A stretch of DNA of 64,000 nucleotides from Dolomedes plantarius (taxonomy: Eukaryota; Arthropoda; Arachnida; Araneae; Dolomedidae): contig OU015490.1 in NCBI GenBank assembly GCA_907164885.2, positions 232,784,241 to 232,848,240 of the forward strand, read 5' to 3'. The notes under the pieces were generated by a model that saw only the letters and a program-made list of their open reading frames with translations, was not told the origin of the DNA and searched no databases. This document shows, piece after piece, positions 1 through 11,633 of the stretch; the first letter of the stretch is position 1; each line of letters opens with the position of its first letter. Both the position numbers and the translations under genes were made by a program.

Positions 1-74
1 TACAGACACAATTTACACTAAATATAAAAATCATATAATATGACATACACTCAAAATAATTAACAAAATAATCA

Positions 75-775
75 GTTCAGTTTCAGTGGTCATGAATGAA
101 TTCCCAGTTTTAATGCGAAGTATTACCCTCTCATTATCTTCACTGACTTTTTCTACGTCTCTAATTGATTTTATTTTATGTTTTTTGGTGTAATTGGGGT
201 GACGAGTACAGCCTTAATAATTTGTCGGGTGGTCTACACCACAGTTAGCACAAATTATTTTTTCAGTCATAGGCTTTGTGCAGTCGCTAGTTCGGTGGTT
301 TTTAGCACATTTTAAACATCATAGATCTAATTTTCAGTTATCGCTACTGTGGTGGAAATTTTGACATTTATAACTCTGTTTCGCTCCCCCCCCCCTTGAA
401 TTTATATACTTCATCACGAAAAACAAATCGCAGAAATTCTTTCACGTTATAGATTTCCCTGGTTTTATCCGAAGGTAATAAATTTCACAAAAAGATTGAA
501 AGTTTGGACTTTTCCTTAAAGCGCTTCAGTTGAGTGACCCTTTGTACCTGGAAACCCAGATATAAAAGTTCCTGCCTGACTTCCTCAATCGGAATGTCCG
601 ATGGAATACCTTTTATGAGCATTTTTATTGGTCTTTGTTCACGAGGAGCCATAGCGAAGAATTTGATCCCATTTTTTGATAACAGGTTCTGAATTTTCCT
701 AAACTGGTTACTGTTTTGGGGAAAGACATAGACGTTATTCCGCCTTGTCCTGAGAACACAGGATATACCACCCAT
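75..775 (-). pseudogene. LINE (Jockey/X-element-like) ORF1 gag fragment
   Basis: This is the remains of the nucleic-acid-binding ORF1 of a non-LTR retrotransposon, read on the minus strand. The upstream part (775-485) is an open 96-aa stretch. It carries a domain like the one preceding the zinc knuckles in Jockey/X-element gags, with key residues KMLIKGIPSDIPIEEVRQEL and LGF. After a frame change, minus-strand translation of about 345-190 gives CCHC-type spacing (CLKCAKNHRTSDC followed by CANCGVDHP), then a stop codon inside the second knuckle. Its normal role is coating LINE RNA. The frame shift, internal stops and absence of a neighbouring reverse transcriptase show it is dead. Family placement rests on motif memory; the superfamily is likely, the exact clade uncertain. 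Confidence 0.6.
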
Positions 776-780
776 ATTTG

Positions 781-1436
781 TAATCGACTTATACGCAATA
801 ACTATGACCGGTCATAAAGAGCGGTATTCCAAATCACGAATGCTGAAAGATTTCGATGTTTCAAAAATCCCAATCATTCATGAATACTTCCATATTTAAA
901 AATAATAGGCCTGGTCACTGACATTTTCTAGACAGATGGAAGTTAGGCGATTTGGCTCTGAGCTTTCAGACACATTCACGATTATTGTACGCAGAATGTT
1001 TCACTGTAAACATTTTATTCATAAAATATGCTTAGAAAACAAAAATAACAAATTCCAGAAGTACCCCTAGAGGCTGCAAAACACTCCAATTTTCTTCTAG
1101 ACACGCATTAAATATTCATCTGCTCTCGCAACAGACCAAGTTAGCATAAAAGTATTATCAGGTATGTTAACAATTGTGGGGAAATTTTCATTGGATTCAA
1201 GAATTTTGTTCGAAGTTGGTTTTGAAGATCAATGTAGAAGGGATAATACAGTTCCTAACAATGCACAGAATTTCATTGCTTTAACCTCCGAAAGGATAAT
1301 GATTTAAAAACAGATAGCAATTTTTCGAAATAGAGTTTGCATAACATGAAATTTTGAATATCGCATATATCTTGATGACGACCGGTGGGGATATAAAACG
1401 ATCCATCCCAAAGCTCCATAAGGAGACCCTTTAAGG
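781..1436. other. Intergenic stretch, nothing recognised
   Basis: AT-rich sequence between the LINE fragment and the hAT element. I see no conserved coding region; the short open frame on the minus strand runs into the hAT terminus and looks fortuitous. Confidence 0.4.
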
Positions 1437-1444
1437 GTCTATAC

Positions 1445-2532
1445 CAGGGGTGGCGAACCAATGGCACGCGTGCCATTAATGGCACGCAACACAATATTTT
1501 GGGCAAGCCACCGATCAAAACGGTTTGCATTTAAATTGATGGATGTTATATGGCTTTCAAAATTGATGTTTTTTACAAACATATGCCAACATTTCAATGA
1601 ATTGAACATAAAGCTTCAAGGCATAAATAAAACAATTATTGTCATGATGGATCTCATTCGCGCTTTTGACGCTAAACTGCATATTTTCAGGAACGATTTT
1701 ATTACAAAAAACTACAAATATTTCCCAAACTTGAAAAAAAATATCAAAGATTTAGATGTACATGAGAAAGCAGACGAAGAAAAAGTTATTGATGAATTAA
1801 GTTCCGTAATTGATTCTTCAATCAAGGAATTTTCAGCGAGATTTTCTCAGTTCAAAGAATTATCGAAAACGCTCAGGTTTATTATGTACCCTGATGTGAT
1901 TTCATTTGATAAACTGAACTTGTCCCAATTCGATTGGTTGGAAATTGAAGAATTTGAAATGTAGCTGATTGATTTCCAGTCTGGTTTAATATGGATTCAA
2001 ACATTTATTGAAAGAAGGAAAACGTTTGAATTGATTGCACCAGAAAGACTAACAAGCAATATAAGTAAAAATGCCAGTAACAAAATTTTGGCAACATGGA
2101 ATTCGATTCCAGATACATTTAACTGTTTGAAGAAGCTGGCTCATACTATTTTAACAATATTTGCATCTACTTATGCCTGCGAGTCATTATTTTCAGAGAT
2201 GAATAACATTAAAAAACTCGCTTAGAAACCGTTTGGAAGATGATTCCAGTTCAGCATGTATTTTGCTAAAAGCAACATCTTACTACCCTAATATAAGTTA
2301 TTTGTCATCTAATCTGCAACAACAGAAGTCACACTAATGTTACTTTAATTTGAATTACACATAAAACTGTAATTTTTTGTTAGTAAATAAAGAGTTTTGA
2401 GTCGTTAGTGTTTAGTTTTATTATTTTCCCAATAATCACTAAGTCAAAATTATTTGACGGCACGTCTATGGCCTCATTAAACATTTCTTTAGAAAAAATG
2501 GCATGTTGATCCATAAAGGTTCACCACCCCTG
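1445..2532 (+). mobile_element. hAT transposon, internally deleted, perfect 8-bp TSD
   Basis: A complete but shortened hAT element. The left end begins CAGGGGTGGCGAACC at 1445. The right end is the near-perfect inverse, GGTTCACCACCCCTG, ending at 2532. The flanks carry a perfect 8-bp target duplication GTCTATAC (1437-1444 and 2533-2540), which fixes the borders. The interior holds only transposase remnants of the BED/GTF2IRD2-like hAT type. At 1088 bp it lacks the DNA-binding finger and the first catalytic region. Confidence 0.9.
1461..2336 (+). pseudogene. hAT transposase C-terminal remnant
   Basis: Two plus-strand open pieces (1461-1964 and about 2031-2225) are parts of one hAT-type transposase. 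The second contains the C-terminal dimerisation block, with TIFASTYACESLFSEMNNIK as the recognisable core. A one-base shift near 2220 leads into RNRLEDDSSSACILLKATSY and then a stop near 2336. The N-terminal zinc finger and the DDE first aspartate region are missing, so no active enzyme can be made. The start at 1461 lies inside the element's left terminus, so it is not a natural start codon. The relatives I recall are the transposase-like proteins annotated as GTF2IRD2-like or ZBED5-like in arthropods. Confidence 0.65.
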
Positions 2533-2540
2533 GTCTATAC

Positions 2541-3381
2541 TAAACATTTTCTGAAAGGGAAGTATCATTCCAGGGAATGGTCATGTGCTGCCCCAAGGTT
2601 CGTGTGTTGCCGCAAGGTCATCAGGGGTCGGCGGAAGAATTTCTTATAACGTTAAATATTTCAACTGCTAACTGGTAACTGGCAACACTGTGACCGGGAT
2701 AGTTTTGGTTTTCGAATATGAGTCGAAGTGAATGTGTTGATATTTATCATGAAAGGAAGTTTTTAATTTACTGGCTGGGAATTATACTCTCTTCTTCATA
2801 ATGTATGCTGTGTTTCGCCGTTTTAAAATACAAAGAATTTTTTATCATTTAGTCGTTCTTCATGGCGTTATACGTTGCAACTTGCATGGATAACGTGATT
2901 GCTGGAAATTCAAAATTGTTTTGTTTTTTCTTACCTTCTGTCAGTATGTAGTGAAGATTAGGATTTCTGTATGAAATCGAGTCCTGGTTCTTCACTCAAT
3001 TTCTCAAATTATAAGAGTCTGTAACTGAATACATTTGCTTAAGTAACCTTCGATATGAATATTTTGATTGTTTTTGAACCCCTGTAACCTGTTCAGTTTC
3101 TTTGGGATTGGATGTTAATGGTACTCTCTTAACTTTGATTTGAAGCTTTGAAAATACGAATTTTTGAGGTACCTAAAGTATTATGAATTGATTTAACTAA
3201 CGTGGCGTTTATTTGGAAATGTCTTTTAACAAAATGACTGAAGATTGTGCATCAAAAGATATGTTGTTATATTAATAATAGTATGTAGTTTTTTAATTGT
3301 TGAAATATAAGAGAAACATATATCATTTCTCGTTTTTACATGTTAAATGCTGTATGATTTACTTTTAAGTAATTCATAGTT
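2541..3381. promoter_or_regulatory. DET1 upstream region
   Basis: Non-coding sequence between the hAT right flank and the DET1 start codon. It should contain the DET1 promoter and 5' UTR, possibly a 5' intron, but no TATA box or splice pair can be assigned with confidence. Confidence 0.35.
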
Positions 3382-5175
3382 ATGAGTGAACCAAATCTAA
3401 AATCAGAAGGTCGTGAACTTCATTTCTTTCTGAATAGAAGTAAATCACATGATTATTATACCAAATCAAGCTATGGTTCTTTGCAGCACCCAGCATATAC
3501 TGAAAATCTATGTGTTAATGATACACAAAAAATATATCACCGGAAGATTCCTAATCAAAATATTGTTGCTAGATTAATTCATCGAGAAACATGTTTTGTT
3601 AAACAATCTGTTTCAGCCCATTTTGCTGTTCGCCATTTTCATCAAAATATTGTACCTAATTTAACTGTTGTAAATATAGAGAAGCCTCCCTGTTTTCTTC
3701 GAAAATTTTCTCCTGATGGGAGGTATTTTGTAGCATTTTCTGCTCATCAAACTTCTGTTGAAATTTATGAGTACAAAGGACCATCAGCCGGTGAAGCACT
3801 ACTGCACAAAATTGCTGTTAAACGCTCTGTAGTAGATGTAGAATCAGAGAGCATAAGGAGCAATATATTTGAGCAGTTTTTTAATTTAAAACATACTGTT
3901 AATGTTGCTGTGAATGATGAACAATTAAATCGTGAGTGTAGTCTTTTTACTGATGATTGTAACTTTATAATAGTGGGATCTGCTGCATTGGTTACTGAAG
4001 ATGCATATCCATCTTTTTTTGATATCTATAGAAATAATGAATCTGTTTCTCCCTACCCACGATCTTTCTTGGAGAATTATACTTTATATTTGATTGATAT
4101 GAAAAATGGTATTTTACGCGACAAAAGAGTTTTTAAGACTGACAAAATATTTCTTTCTCATAATCAGGGTCTTTATTTATATCATGATTTCCTGTGTGTT
4201 CTTTCTGTTCAACACCAAACTATTCATGTTTTTCAGATTACTAAAGAAGGTTATTTCATTAATATAAGATGTATTGGAAGGTTTTGTTTTGAAGATGATG
4301 AATTGTATCAATCTAGTGTTAGATATACCGAAAGGGATGCTGCTAAAGGTACCCATCACCCATATCGAGATATAGCTTTTAATTCATTGAAGCATCGTTT
4401 TTTGACATTTTTATATAAGCGTTATGTCAGAGCATGTCGCAAAAAGCGATCTCATAAACCATTGTTGGAATTTTATCAAAATTTTGACCATTTTGCTCAA
4501 CTTAAAATTTGGAAAATTCAGATGCTTGATAAAAAGCATTTGTTGATAAAATATGCTAGTGAAGATGTCATAACTCTCCGTTCTCCAGATCCAAATACCC
4601 AACCCTCATTTTTTGTTATATATAACATGGTTACAACAAAAATATTAGGTGTTTATGAAAATACATCAGAAAAGCTGTTATGGATATTTGAAAATTTCTG
4701 TGATCTCTTCAGAAATGCAGCTTTACATGCCCCTGGTCAGTTATCCTGCTCACCATCCAATAACACTTATGCTAGATCATTACAGCATAGATTCCTACAA
4801 ACCATTATCAATGCTAAATTTGGTGGACAAACTGAAGCAGTTAAGCGTTTATTGGCTCAGCTTCCTATAAGTTCTCAGTCTTACAGTATAAGTCCATATT
4901 TAGATTTATCTCTATTCAGCTATGATGATAAATGGGTGTCTGTAATGGAAAGGCCTAAGGCATGTGGAGATCAGCCTATAAGATTTTATGCAAGAGATTC
5001 AGGATTATTAAGATATAAAATCTATGCTGGGGTTCCAGGAAAGAATGCTCCAGTAACAGCTAGACGATTAGTTGCTTTCACATTCCATCCATTTGATCCA
5101 TTTGCAATTAGTGTCCAAAGAACAAATTCAGAGTATGTTGTTAACCTTCATATTAGACATTCTCCTTGTGAGTGA
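3382..5175 (+). CDS. DET1: DET1 homologue, DDB1/CUL4 ubiquitin ligase component
   Basis: DET1 (de-etiolated homologue 1) works in the nucleus with DDB1, DDA1 and COP1. Together they form or modulate CUL4 E3 ubiquitin ligases; in mammals this complex targets c-Jun and ETS-family factors. The 597-aa frame is colinear with animal DET1 from about residue 55 to the end. Signature blocks are [17 protein letters not shown] (100-116), [26 protein letters not shown]-like [33 protein letters not shown] and [19 protein letters not shown]. The family is normally near 550 aa; the extra length is an unconserved N-terminal extension of about 50 residues, so a later start is possible. The coding region is free of introns here, whereas vertebrate DET1 splits its 3' part. 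Stop TGA at 5173-5175 is followed by a poly(A) signal about 120 bp downstream. Confidence 0.95.
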   Translation: MSEPNLKSEGRELHFFLNRSKSHDYYTKSSYGSLQHPAYTENLCVNDTQKIYHRKIPNQNIVARLIHRETCFVKQSVSAHFAVRHFHQNIVPNLTVVNIEKPPCFLRKFSPDGRYFVAFSAHQTSVEIYEYKGPSAGEALLHKIAVKRSVVDVESESIRSNIFEQFFNLKHTVNVAVNDEQLNRECSLFTDDCNFIIVGSAALVTEDAYPSFFDIYRNNESVSPYPRSFLENYTLYLIDMKNGILRDKRVFKTDKIFLSHNQGLYLYHDFLCVLSVQHQTIHVFQITKEGYFINIRCIGRFCFEDDELYQSSVRYTERDAAKGTHHPYRDIAFNSLKHRFLTFLYKRYVRACRKKRSHKPLLEFYQNFDHFAQLKIWKIQMLDKKHLLIKYASEDVITLRSPDPNTQPSFFVIYNMVTTKILGVYENTSEKLLWIFENFCDLFRNAALHAPGQLSCSPSNNTYARSLQHRFLQTIINAKFGGQTEAVKRLLAQLPISSQSYSISPYLDLSLFSYDDKWVSVMERPKACGDQPIRFYARDSGLLRYKIYAGVPGKNAPVTARRLVAFTFHPFDPFAISVQRTNSEYVVNLHIRHSPCE

Positions 5176-5296
5176 TGAAAATGTGCTTTAAAAGTTGTTT
5201 GTACAGTTTATTAAAATATTTGTATGATATATATAATGTTCTAAGATGAATAATTTGTGTTAAATTTTTTTGAAATGTTATGTAGAATATTTTGTA

Positions 5297-5302
5297 AATA
5301 AA
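5297..5302 (+). terminator. DET1 poly(A) signal AATAAA
   Basis: AATAAA lies 122 bp past the DET1 stop, followed by an A-run from about 5322 and a T-rich tract, the usual layout of a cleavage and polyadenylation site. Confidence 0.65.
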
Positions 5303-6698
5303 ATGTTGAATGTTAAAATTTAAAAAAAAATTCTTTTATTTCATAGTGAAATTCTTGAGCTCTATCTCAGTATTCATACTACCAGGTGTAAGGAAATTTT
5401 GAAAATTTTCCTGATGGATGACATTTTAGTGTTATTATTTATATTCACTTGGGAATTTTTTTATTGTTTTTTAAAATTTCTTTTTCTGAGAACTGAAGCT
5501 TAATTCTCTGAATTTGAGAATCAGAAAATTCAGCCTTAGAGTTTAGATCAGTACTTAAGAAAAATCCAGACTGGATTTTCCGTTAGTACCTTTAGATCAT
5601 TTTGTTGTCCATGTTTTACTGTTTTAAATTGGTAGTTCCTTGCTTTTTCGATAGTTTAAAGATTTATTATTTTGTTAGGTGTTTTCTCTTTGTGTTTATT
5701 TAATGTCTCAAGGGATTTAAAAGTGTTTTTATTTTGTGCTAGATTTTAACTAGTAAATTTTGTTTCCCATTTTATGCTAGTGGTTAAATCATCATAATTT
5801 TAAAAAATAAATAAATAAATATATATATATATATTATGACCATTTTTAAGATTAGTTTACTTTATGAATTTTTACAATCACAAATTTCATCTTGTTTTTG
5901 ATTGCATTTCAGGCTTGGTGACTTATCATCATGTTCATGTCTAGACGGCATAATCAAGAGGGCAGAAATATTAACCAAATACTGGTAATCTATACCTTGG
6001 GAAATAATCAGTTGTACCTTGGATACAGATCAGTTTTAATATTGAACTATATTCAATAATCAGTAACATGTTAAATATGTATAAATTGATCCATGCTGTA
6101 TACCAGGGGTTCTTGATAAGGGAAGAATTCCTCCTGTGGGGGAAATTTTAGAATTTCAGGGGTGGAAATGGGACCCCTATTCAGAAAAGTGGGATGCCCT
6201 GTAGATTATTTATGTAAAAGTGTAGTTTGTTTTTAATTTAATCTGTAACATTCATTCAAATTTATTGAATGTCGCAGATCAAAATCAGTTCTTGAACATT
6301 ATTTTTAGTCCGTTAACATTTCTAAAAGTGAACTGTTTTGGCAGGCCATGAAAATATTTTCAGCAAGCTTATTCATGGCCTACAAACACAGATTGATAAG
6401 CCCTTTATAAGAAAGTGGAGGAATGGTCATTATGAAAATCTCCAAATATAAGTTAGCACTTATTTTAAATTCATTGTTCATTGACATTTAGAAAACAGTT
6501 CATCAGTTTTCTTTAGATTCATCAATATTTTTCAATTGACTCATTTTAACCATTATTTATGAGCTTCAGCATCCTCTTGTACTCTACATAAAAACTAGAG
6601 GGATAGTATATTTATCAATATAAAATAATTCGCCTATGGAAAGCTTCTTTATTGTGTATTTAAAAGTTTAATTACAAACAATTGCTTGTTTGATGCCT
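5303..6698. other. Intergenic; (TA)n tract, possible hAT-like end
   Basis: No gene seen. There is a (TAAA)/(TA) simple repeat at about 5807-5835. A sequence near 6105 (CAGGGGTTCTTGATAAGG) resembles a hAT left end, but I cannot pair it with a right end. Confidence 0.35.
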
Positions 6699-6702
6699 TT
6701 AA

Positions 6703-7126
6703 CCCTTTGGTGGGAACATCTGTCTGGAAGGCAGATATAGATGGAATATCTCTTTCCCAGGTATTCCTAACTAGAAATTCAGAGGATATTTGTGGTTTAT
6801 TACATTTCATGGTAGCCAGAATCACAAACCATTTCTCCTTAATTCTTGACCAGCTTCTGTTGAACAAAACCAATTATCACAGGTTACATTACGGTTTGTT
6901 TTGTAGAGGCATTTAGTTAGTTGGACAAGTGATTGGATTGAGATTTTTAATTTTTGCTCTGATTAATCTAATTTTAACCTGAAACTTAGAGGGCTGGCAT
7001 CACAAATCACCCTTCCACACTGAATACAAGATGTGTAGACTCTCAGTACCCAAGGTCGAAGGGTGGGGGATCAGCGTTGAATAAAGAAACATAGCTGCCT
7101 GAGAGGCAGATGTTCCTACCAAATGT
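6703..7126. mobile_element. piggyBac-type MITE in a TTAA site
   Basis: The element is bounded by TTAA at 6699-6702 and 7127-7130. The left end is CCCTTTGGTGGGAACATCTG. The inverse of the right end reads ACATTTGGTAGGAACATCTG, so the termini are inverted repeats of about 20 bp. Both are followed by a short second inverted motif (GGCAGATAT / GGCAGCTAT). It is 424 bp with no transposase, so non-autonomous. TTAA duplication is diagnostic of piggyBac. Confidence 0.75.
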
Positions 7127-7130
7127 TTAA

Positions 7131-7547
7131 GCTGGTCAAATTGTTACTGATTGTCCAAAAACAATGATATATTAATGAGAATGATTGGAGAATTATTTTA
7201 GTCACAATACTGTGATGTTCTGTTATTGACAAGTGTATGTAATTTCTCAATTGTCAAATTATTAGCCCATTTACATATTTGAGCATTAAATTAAATGGAT
7301 CATTTAAAGTACTTCCATTATTAAATTACAAAAAATTACTAATTGGTGACTGTATTTTTAGACCACAATGATAGTACAATTTATCAAAGGTTAGTTTTAA
7401 TGACATCTTTTATTTTTACTTACGAAGAGATATTTTAATTGGTAAGATTATTTGAAAAGTGAGCAGCCAATATAATTTAAAGAAAATTTTATTTTTACAA
7501 AATTTAAGCCTAAATTTGACAGTTAAAAATTAATTTTATCATTCAGA
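7131..7547. other. Intergenic, nothing recognised
   Basis: AT-rich sequence without supported features. Confidence 0.35.
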
Positions 7548-7913
7548 ATTAATGCAATACTGGTGCTCAATTTGATTCTTCATTGGATTGTAGTGGAAAT
7601 GTGTTGCGCTCACAAATTGAAATTGCTTGTACTTCAGCTTATTAAACATAATAGAGGCAAGTAATCAAACCAATGAAACCTATTCACAAATACTTGATTG
7701 CATTATATATAATATATGTAATATAATATATATATGTGTAATATAATATATGTAATGCAATAATTAAGTATTCATCAACAGGTTTAATTGGTTTGACTGC
7801 TTGCCTCTAATATGTTTAATAAGCTGAAGTACAAGCAATTTCAATTTGTGAGCATAACACATTTCTACTACAATCCAAAGAAGAATCAAATTGAGCACCA
7901 GTATTGCATTAAT
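7548..7913. repeat. Foldback (large inverted repeat) element
   Basis: The left arm (7548 to about 7710) and right arm (about 7751-7913) are inverted copies of each other, roughly 160 bp long and about 90% identical by eye. They are separated by about 40 bp of TA-rich loop. The outer ends both read ATTAATGCAATACTGGTGCT. No coding capacity. This is the layout of a foldback element or a MITE with very long TIRs. Confidence 0.75.
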
Positions 7914-8840
7914 ATATTATATCCTTTACACCAGTTATATATTACCTTAAAATTGAATTTCAATTGTTTTACCTATTGATTAAAAAAATTTTATACAATA
8001 TTCAGCAAAATTATCAGTTTCAAAAGTTTTAAGCACTTTTTACATCGATAGAATATAACTGTATATTTTTCATTCATCATAAACTGTATATAACAAATGG
8101 TGAGAAACCAGAGAAAGTGCTTAGTGATATCTTTGTCAACTGTACCGACATCATGAATTAATGAAAAATTGTTTCTTAAAGTTGTGCATGATAGACACAA
8201 CTTGGCACTGGACAAACTTTCAAACCATGGATTTAATAGAACAAACTCAAGAATAGTAAAAAACCAAGCTATTTGTACACATCCTGCCCAAACACTCGGA
8301 ACAAAAGGTGAGGTTAAGTTTAGAAATTGAAATGAAAACTATGAGGTATGGTACACACAAGTATTTATTTAACAGTGTTCTGACTAACAACATTTTGAAA
8401 GTTAGTTTTTTATAACTAAAATATATACAAATATTGTATAGTTATTTGATTTGGAAAATAATTTTTTTTAAATAGATATATCTATGAAAAATATAATAGA
8501 TCATGGTTATAGTTTTGCTACTATAATCAATATTTTAGTAATATTTATTGAATACAACTTGACATAATCACTTAGAATTATTTGCTTTCTTTTATTTATT
8601 AAAATTATACCTTAAGTCACAAAAACTAGGGATATGTAAATTTTGCAAAAAAAATATCGAAATCTTGTAAAAAAAAATAAATACAAATAGAAAATTTCTC
8701 ATTTATTCACAAAAAGAAAATATAAATTCAAAAGTTTTGCATTTATTAAAACAAAATCACAATTTTTCTTACTTAGATATGAAAGTATCAAAATTCTTAC
8801 TTAAGAGTTCACATTGTAGTAGTCTCCACATTCTTTTCCT
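7914..8840. other. Intergenic, nothing recognised
   Basis: AT-rich; a short minus-strand open frame at 7991-8215 has no recognisable domain and is probably chance. Confidence 0.35.
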
Positions 8841-8860
8841 AAGCTGCATTCAGACTATGC

Positions 8861-9480
8861 TGACGTGACGTGTTGACACGTGCTAACGACAACGTCTTCT
8901 GACGTGTTAACACGTCAGCGTCAGGAGTTGTGTGCATACTACGCTGAAGTGTCGTGATGAATTTACGTCAGTTGTTGTTTGGTTCCCACAAGGTGCATAT
9001 CGTTGCGGAATGGATAGGAGACTTTTAGACGCTTTAGATGAGGAAAACGAGTATATTGCTGTGACAGCAGCTTGTATAGCTGCTCACCACTCAAGAATAA
9101 TATAGGTGCACCCTATAAATAGTGGCCAATCGATTTATTGTCATTGATGAGGCTTTCACATTAAAAACATACTTGATACATCTCTATAGCAAGAATTCCG
9201 TAAAGAGCGATGAAGATAAAATTCATAACTACAGGCATTCAAGAGCACGAGTACAGTAGAAAATGCCTTTTGCATATCAGCAGGAAGATGGAGAGTGTTT
9301 CTGAAACCCATAGAAACTCAACTGGAAACTTGTGGTTATATAGTTTTAGCAGCATGCTGTCTTCATAACATGCTCAGAAGTTCTAAAACAACTACACTTT
9401 TTAAACAGCAAGTGCAAGTAAGAGAGGAAGAAATAAGAAGTTTTCGAAATGTGGAAATCATGTTCATGAAACTGGACTAG
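8861..9480 (+). pseudogene. PIF/Harbinger transposase (HARBI1-like) remnant
   Basis: Broken pieces of a Harbinger DDE nuclease on the plus strand. Translation around 9130-9300 gives VIDEAFTLKTYLIHLYS, HNYRHSRARVQ and a frame-disrupted FAYQQEDGE segment. The open piece 9295-9480 gives FLKPIETQLETCGYIVLAAC followed by CLHNMLRSS. These match the C-terminal third of HARBI1-like nucleases (DEAFAL, NYRLSRAR, RWRVFLKPI, CLHN). Internal stops and shifts make it non-functional. Upstream, 8861-8967 is a GC-richer block full of ACGT palindromes that may be the element's subterminal region. Borders are not defined. Confidence 0.7.
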
Positions 9481-10469
9481 GGAGGGAGAAGTTCAAAAAA
9501 TACTTTGTTTCTCTGGAAGGGGCTGCAAGCTGTTCATGGCAATGGGAGAGCATTCATAAAGGCAGAATGGCCCATTAATATTTTTTGTAAACATTTTTTA
9601 TTACTGTTTTTTTATGGACAAATTTATCATTTTTGTTGCAATAATTTTGAGTTATTAAAGAATGTAAATAAATAACCTGTAATGAATTTTTTTTCTGTCT
9701 AGTATTCAAATAATTCAAATACTCTACAAATAAGTAGGTAATTTTTGGTCGAAGACCGTCATCTGCCTATAATCTTTAATTGTAAGTACGATCAATCAAA
9801 AAATATATAAATTTATAAATATACATAAACTAAGCTCATATAAATTATTTTTGCTGTTTAAAAGCAAGTGGGGACGAACACCTGTTTATATTGTATTGTT
9901 GCACACTCCATTTGTTTACATTTGACAAGATCAGAAGCCAACTGTTGCCGCTAATTAATAAAAAAAAATTTTTTTTAAATTTTTGCTATGAAAAATTTAA
10001 ATAAAATACTAAATTTATAAATGTAAATAATATAAGCACATATAAATTATTTTTGCTATTTAAAAGACGGAAATCGAAAACGAACCGATGGGACGAACAC
10101 CTGTTTATATTGTTAAATCACCCCTTCCTCTTTGTTTACATTTTACAAGATCAGTAACCAACTTTACCGCCAGTTATTAAAGAAACCAAATTTTATGTCA
10201 TGACAATTTTAAGGAAACACTGATTTTATAAACGTGTTTTTACAGTGTTTGAAATATTGGTTAAATCAATCAAACGGCCTAACTTTGCAATAAATGTAAA
10301 TTGTACTTCCGATCTCTTCCCACACTGCATTGCATGCATTTTTTTTTTTTTATAAATCTTTGTTTCAATGGTGGAATAAAATTGGGTGTTTCTTCACATG
10401 CTCAATGAGCTATTCTTCCCTGTTCATAGCTGATGGCCTGCTAATGAGATCTGGGAATTTATAGAGGCT
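9481..10469. other. Intergenic with a diverged tandem duplication
   Basis: Two diverged direct copies of a roughly 190-bp unit start near 9825 and 10020. Each contains a shared CATATAAATTATTTTTGCT segment, then GGGACGAACACCTGTTTATA, then TTTGTTTACATTT. No coding region. Confidence 0.5.
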
Positions 10470-10904
10470 TTATATAGCTGCCTTTGCAAAGTTAAGGTAG
10501 TAGCATTTCTTTGCAATTAAAATATGTACAACATCAACAGGAGTCTCTTGGTTGACTACTGTAAGTAGCTGTCTGTGAAAACAGTTGTATCCATCGATGA
10601 GCTCATCCAGTGGCACTTCTTTAAAATATGGTAGTTTAAAGAAGCTTCCAAATAATAAATTTGTGTTCAAAGATTTTATGGGAGTGATCGCAGTTACAGA
10701 TGGACTAAACAATCTGCCAATGTGCTGACTGACTTCATCTGTTGTGTTGGATGTCGTCATGTGTAGAGTCAATTTGTTTAAACTGTTCTCTTCTGCTGTC
10801 TTCAGCTTAATATTGAGCTCTTGATCGATTTCACCATTTTCTCTAGTCAAAATGATTTCTGTTTTTTCACCAAAATACCCTTGACTTTGGAGCTTATTAG
10901 ACAT
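10470..10904 (-). pseudogene. Transposase-like ORF fragment, possibly hAT
   Basis: An open 144-aa minus-strand frame without a clear domain. The C-terminal half (FFKLPYFKEVPLDELIDGYN and following) resembles the central region of hAT-derived proteins common in arthropods. Upstream on the same strand (about 11040-10930), in-frame words such as FSPKIMKLMDKLEGP fit the same class, but a stop separates them. No catalytic motif is visible. No function should be assumed. Confidence 0.35.
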
Positions 10905-11485
10905 TCTTGAATCTGCTAAATAGTTCTACAAAATATGGGTGAGTGGATATTTAGGTCCTTCTAACTTATCCATTAATTTCATAATTTTAGGGCTGAACTC
11001 TGAAACAAACATCATTTGAACTCGCATTTTCCAAGCTTGAATTTCATTTTCTAACGCTTCTTTTAGGAGGCTAGTACTGGAGTTATCTACATCAATTTTT
11101 TAAGAAATGTAATAATATGTTCCAAATATTAATTTAAATAAATGGCAGCTTTGAAGCAAGAATTCCACCTAGTTATAACAGGTGTGGGGTAGAGTTTTGC
11201 TGTCAATTGAGATGTGTTTTCTTTCAGATACCTTAAAAATGAACTTTTCATTTTTCTGGAATGAAAAAAAGCTCTCTTGTTCTTGGCCACAATGGAATTA
11301 AAATTCTTTTAACTCTTTTATAAATATGTCACCCATGAGATGCAATTATGTTAATAAATTATTACTATTATTACCTAATTTTACTTAAAAAGCTGTTTAT
11401 CACCAAGTTTTAACTGAAAAATAGTAAAAAATAATTTTCACATTTATTTGCTCATATCGACAAATTTCGCATTTATTCGCATCTA
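10905..11485. other. Intergenic, decayed sequence
   Basis: Continuation of the decayed transposase-like sequence on the minus strand to about 11100, then AT-rich sequence without features. Confidence 0.3.
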
Positions 11486-11631
11486 CAGTTGATTCTGGTT
11501 AATCGGACCAGATCAGGATGCGATCATTTTGGTCCTAATAACCGACTGGTCCAATTAAATGAACATGTCCTATGTTACAAAATGGGATTCAGTCCGAATA
11601 AGCGGCTGGTCTGATTAACTGGAATCGACTG
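11486..11631. mobile_element. Pogo/Tigger-like MITE (146 bp, TA site)
   Basis: Starts CAGTTGATTCTGGTTAATCG and ends with the inverse of CAGTCGATTCCAGTTAATCA, flanked by TA on both sides (11484-11485 and 11632-11633). No ORF. The motif and TA duplication suit a pogo-type non-autonomous element. Confidence 0.7.
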
Positions 11632-11633
11632 TA

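Noticed and set aside
4177..4870. Small ORFs on both strands inside DET1
   Set aside because: Shadows of the DET1 frame, with no conservation of their own.
6103..6200. hAT-like left end CAGGGGTTCTTGATAAGG
   Set aside because: No matching right end or target duplication found nearby.
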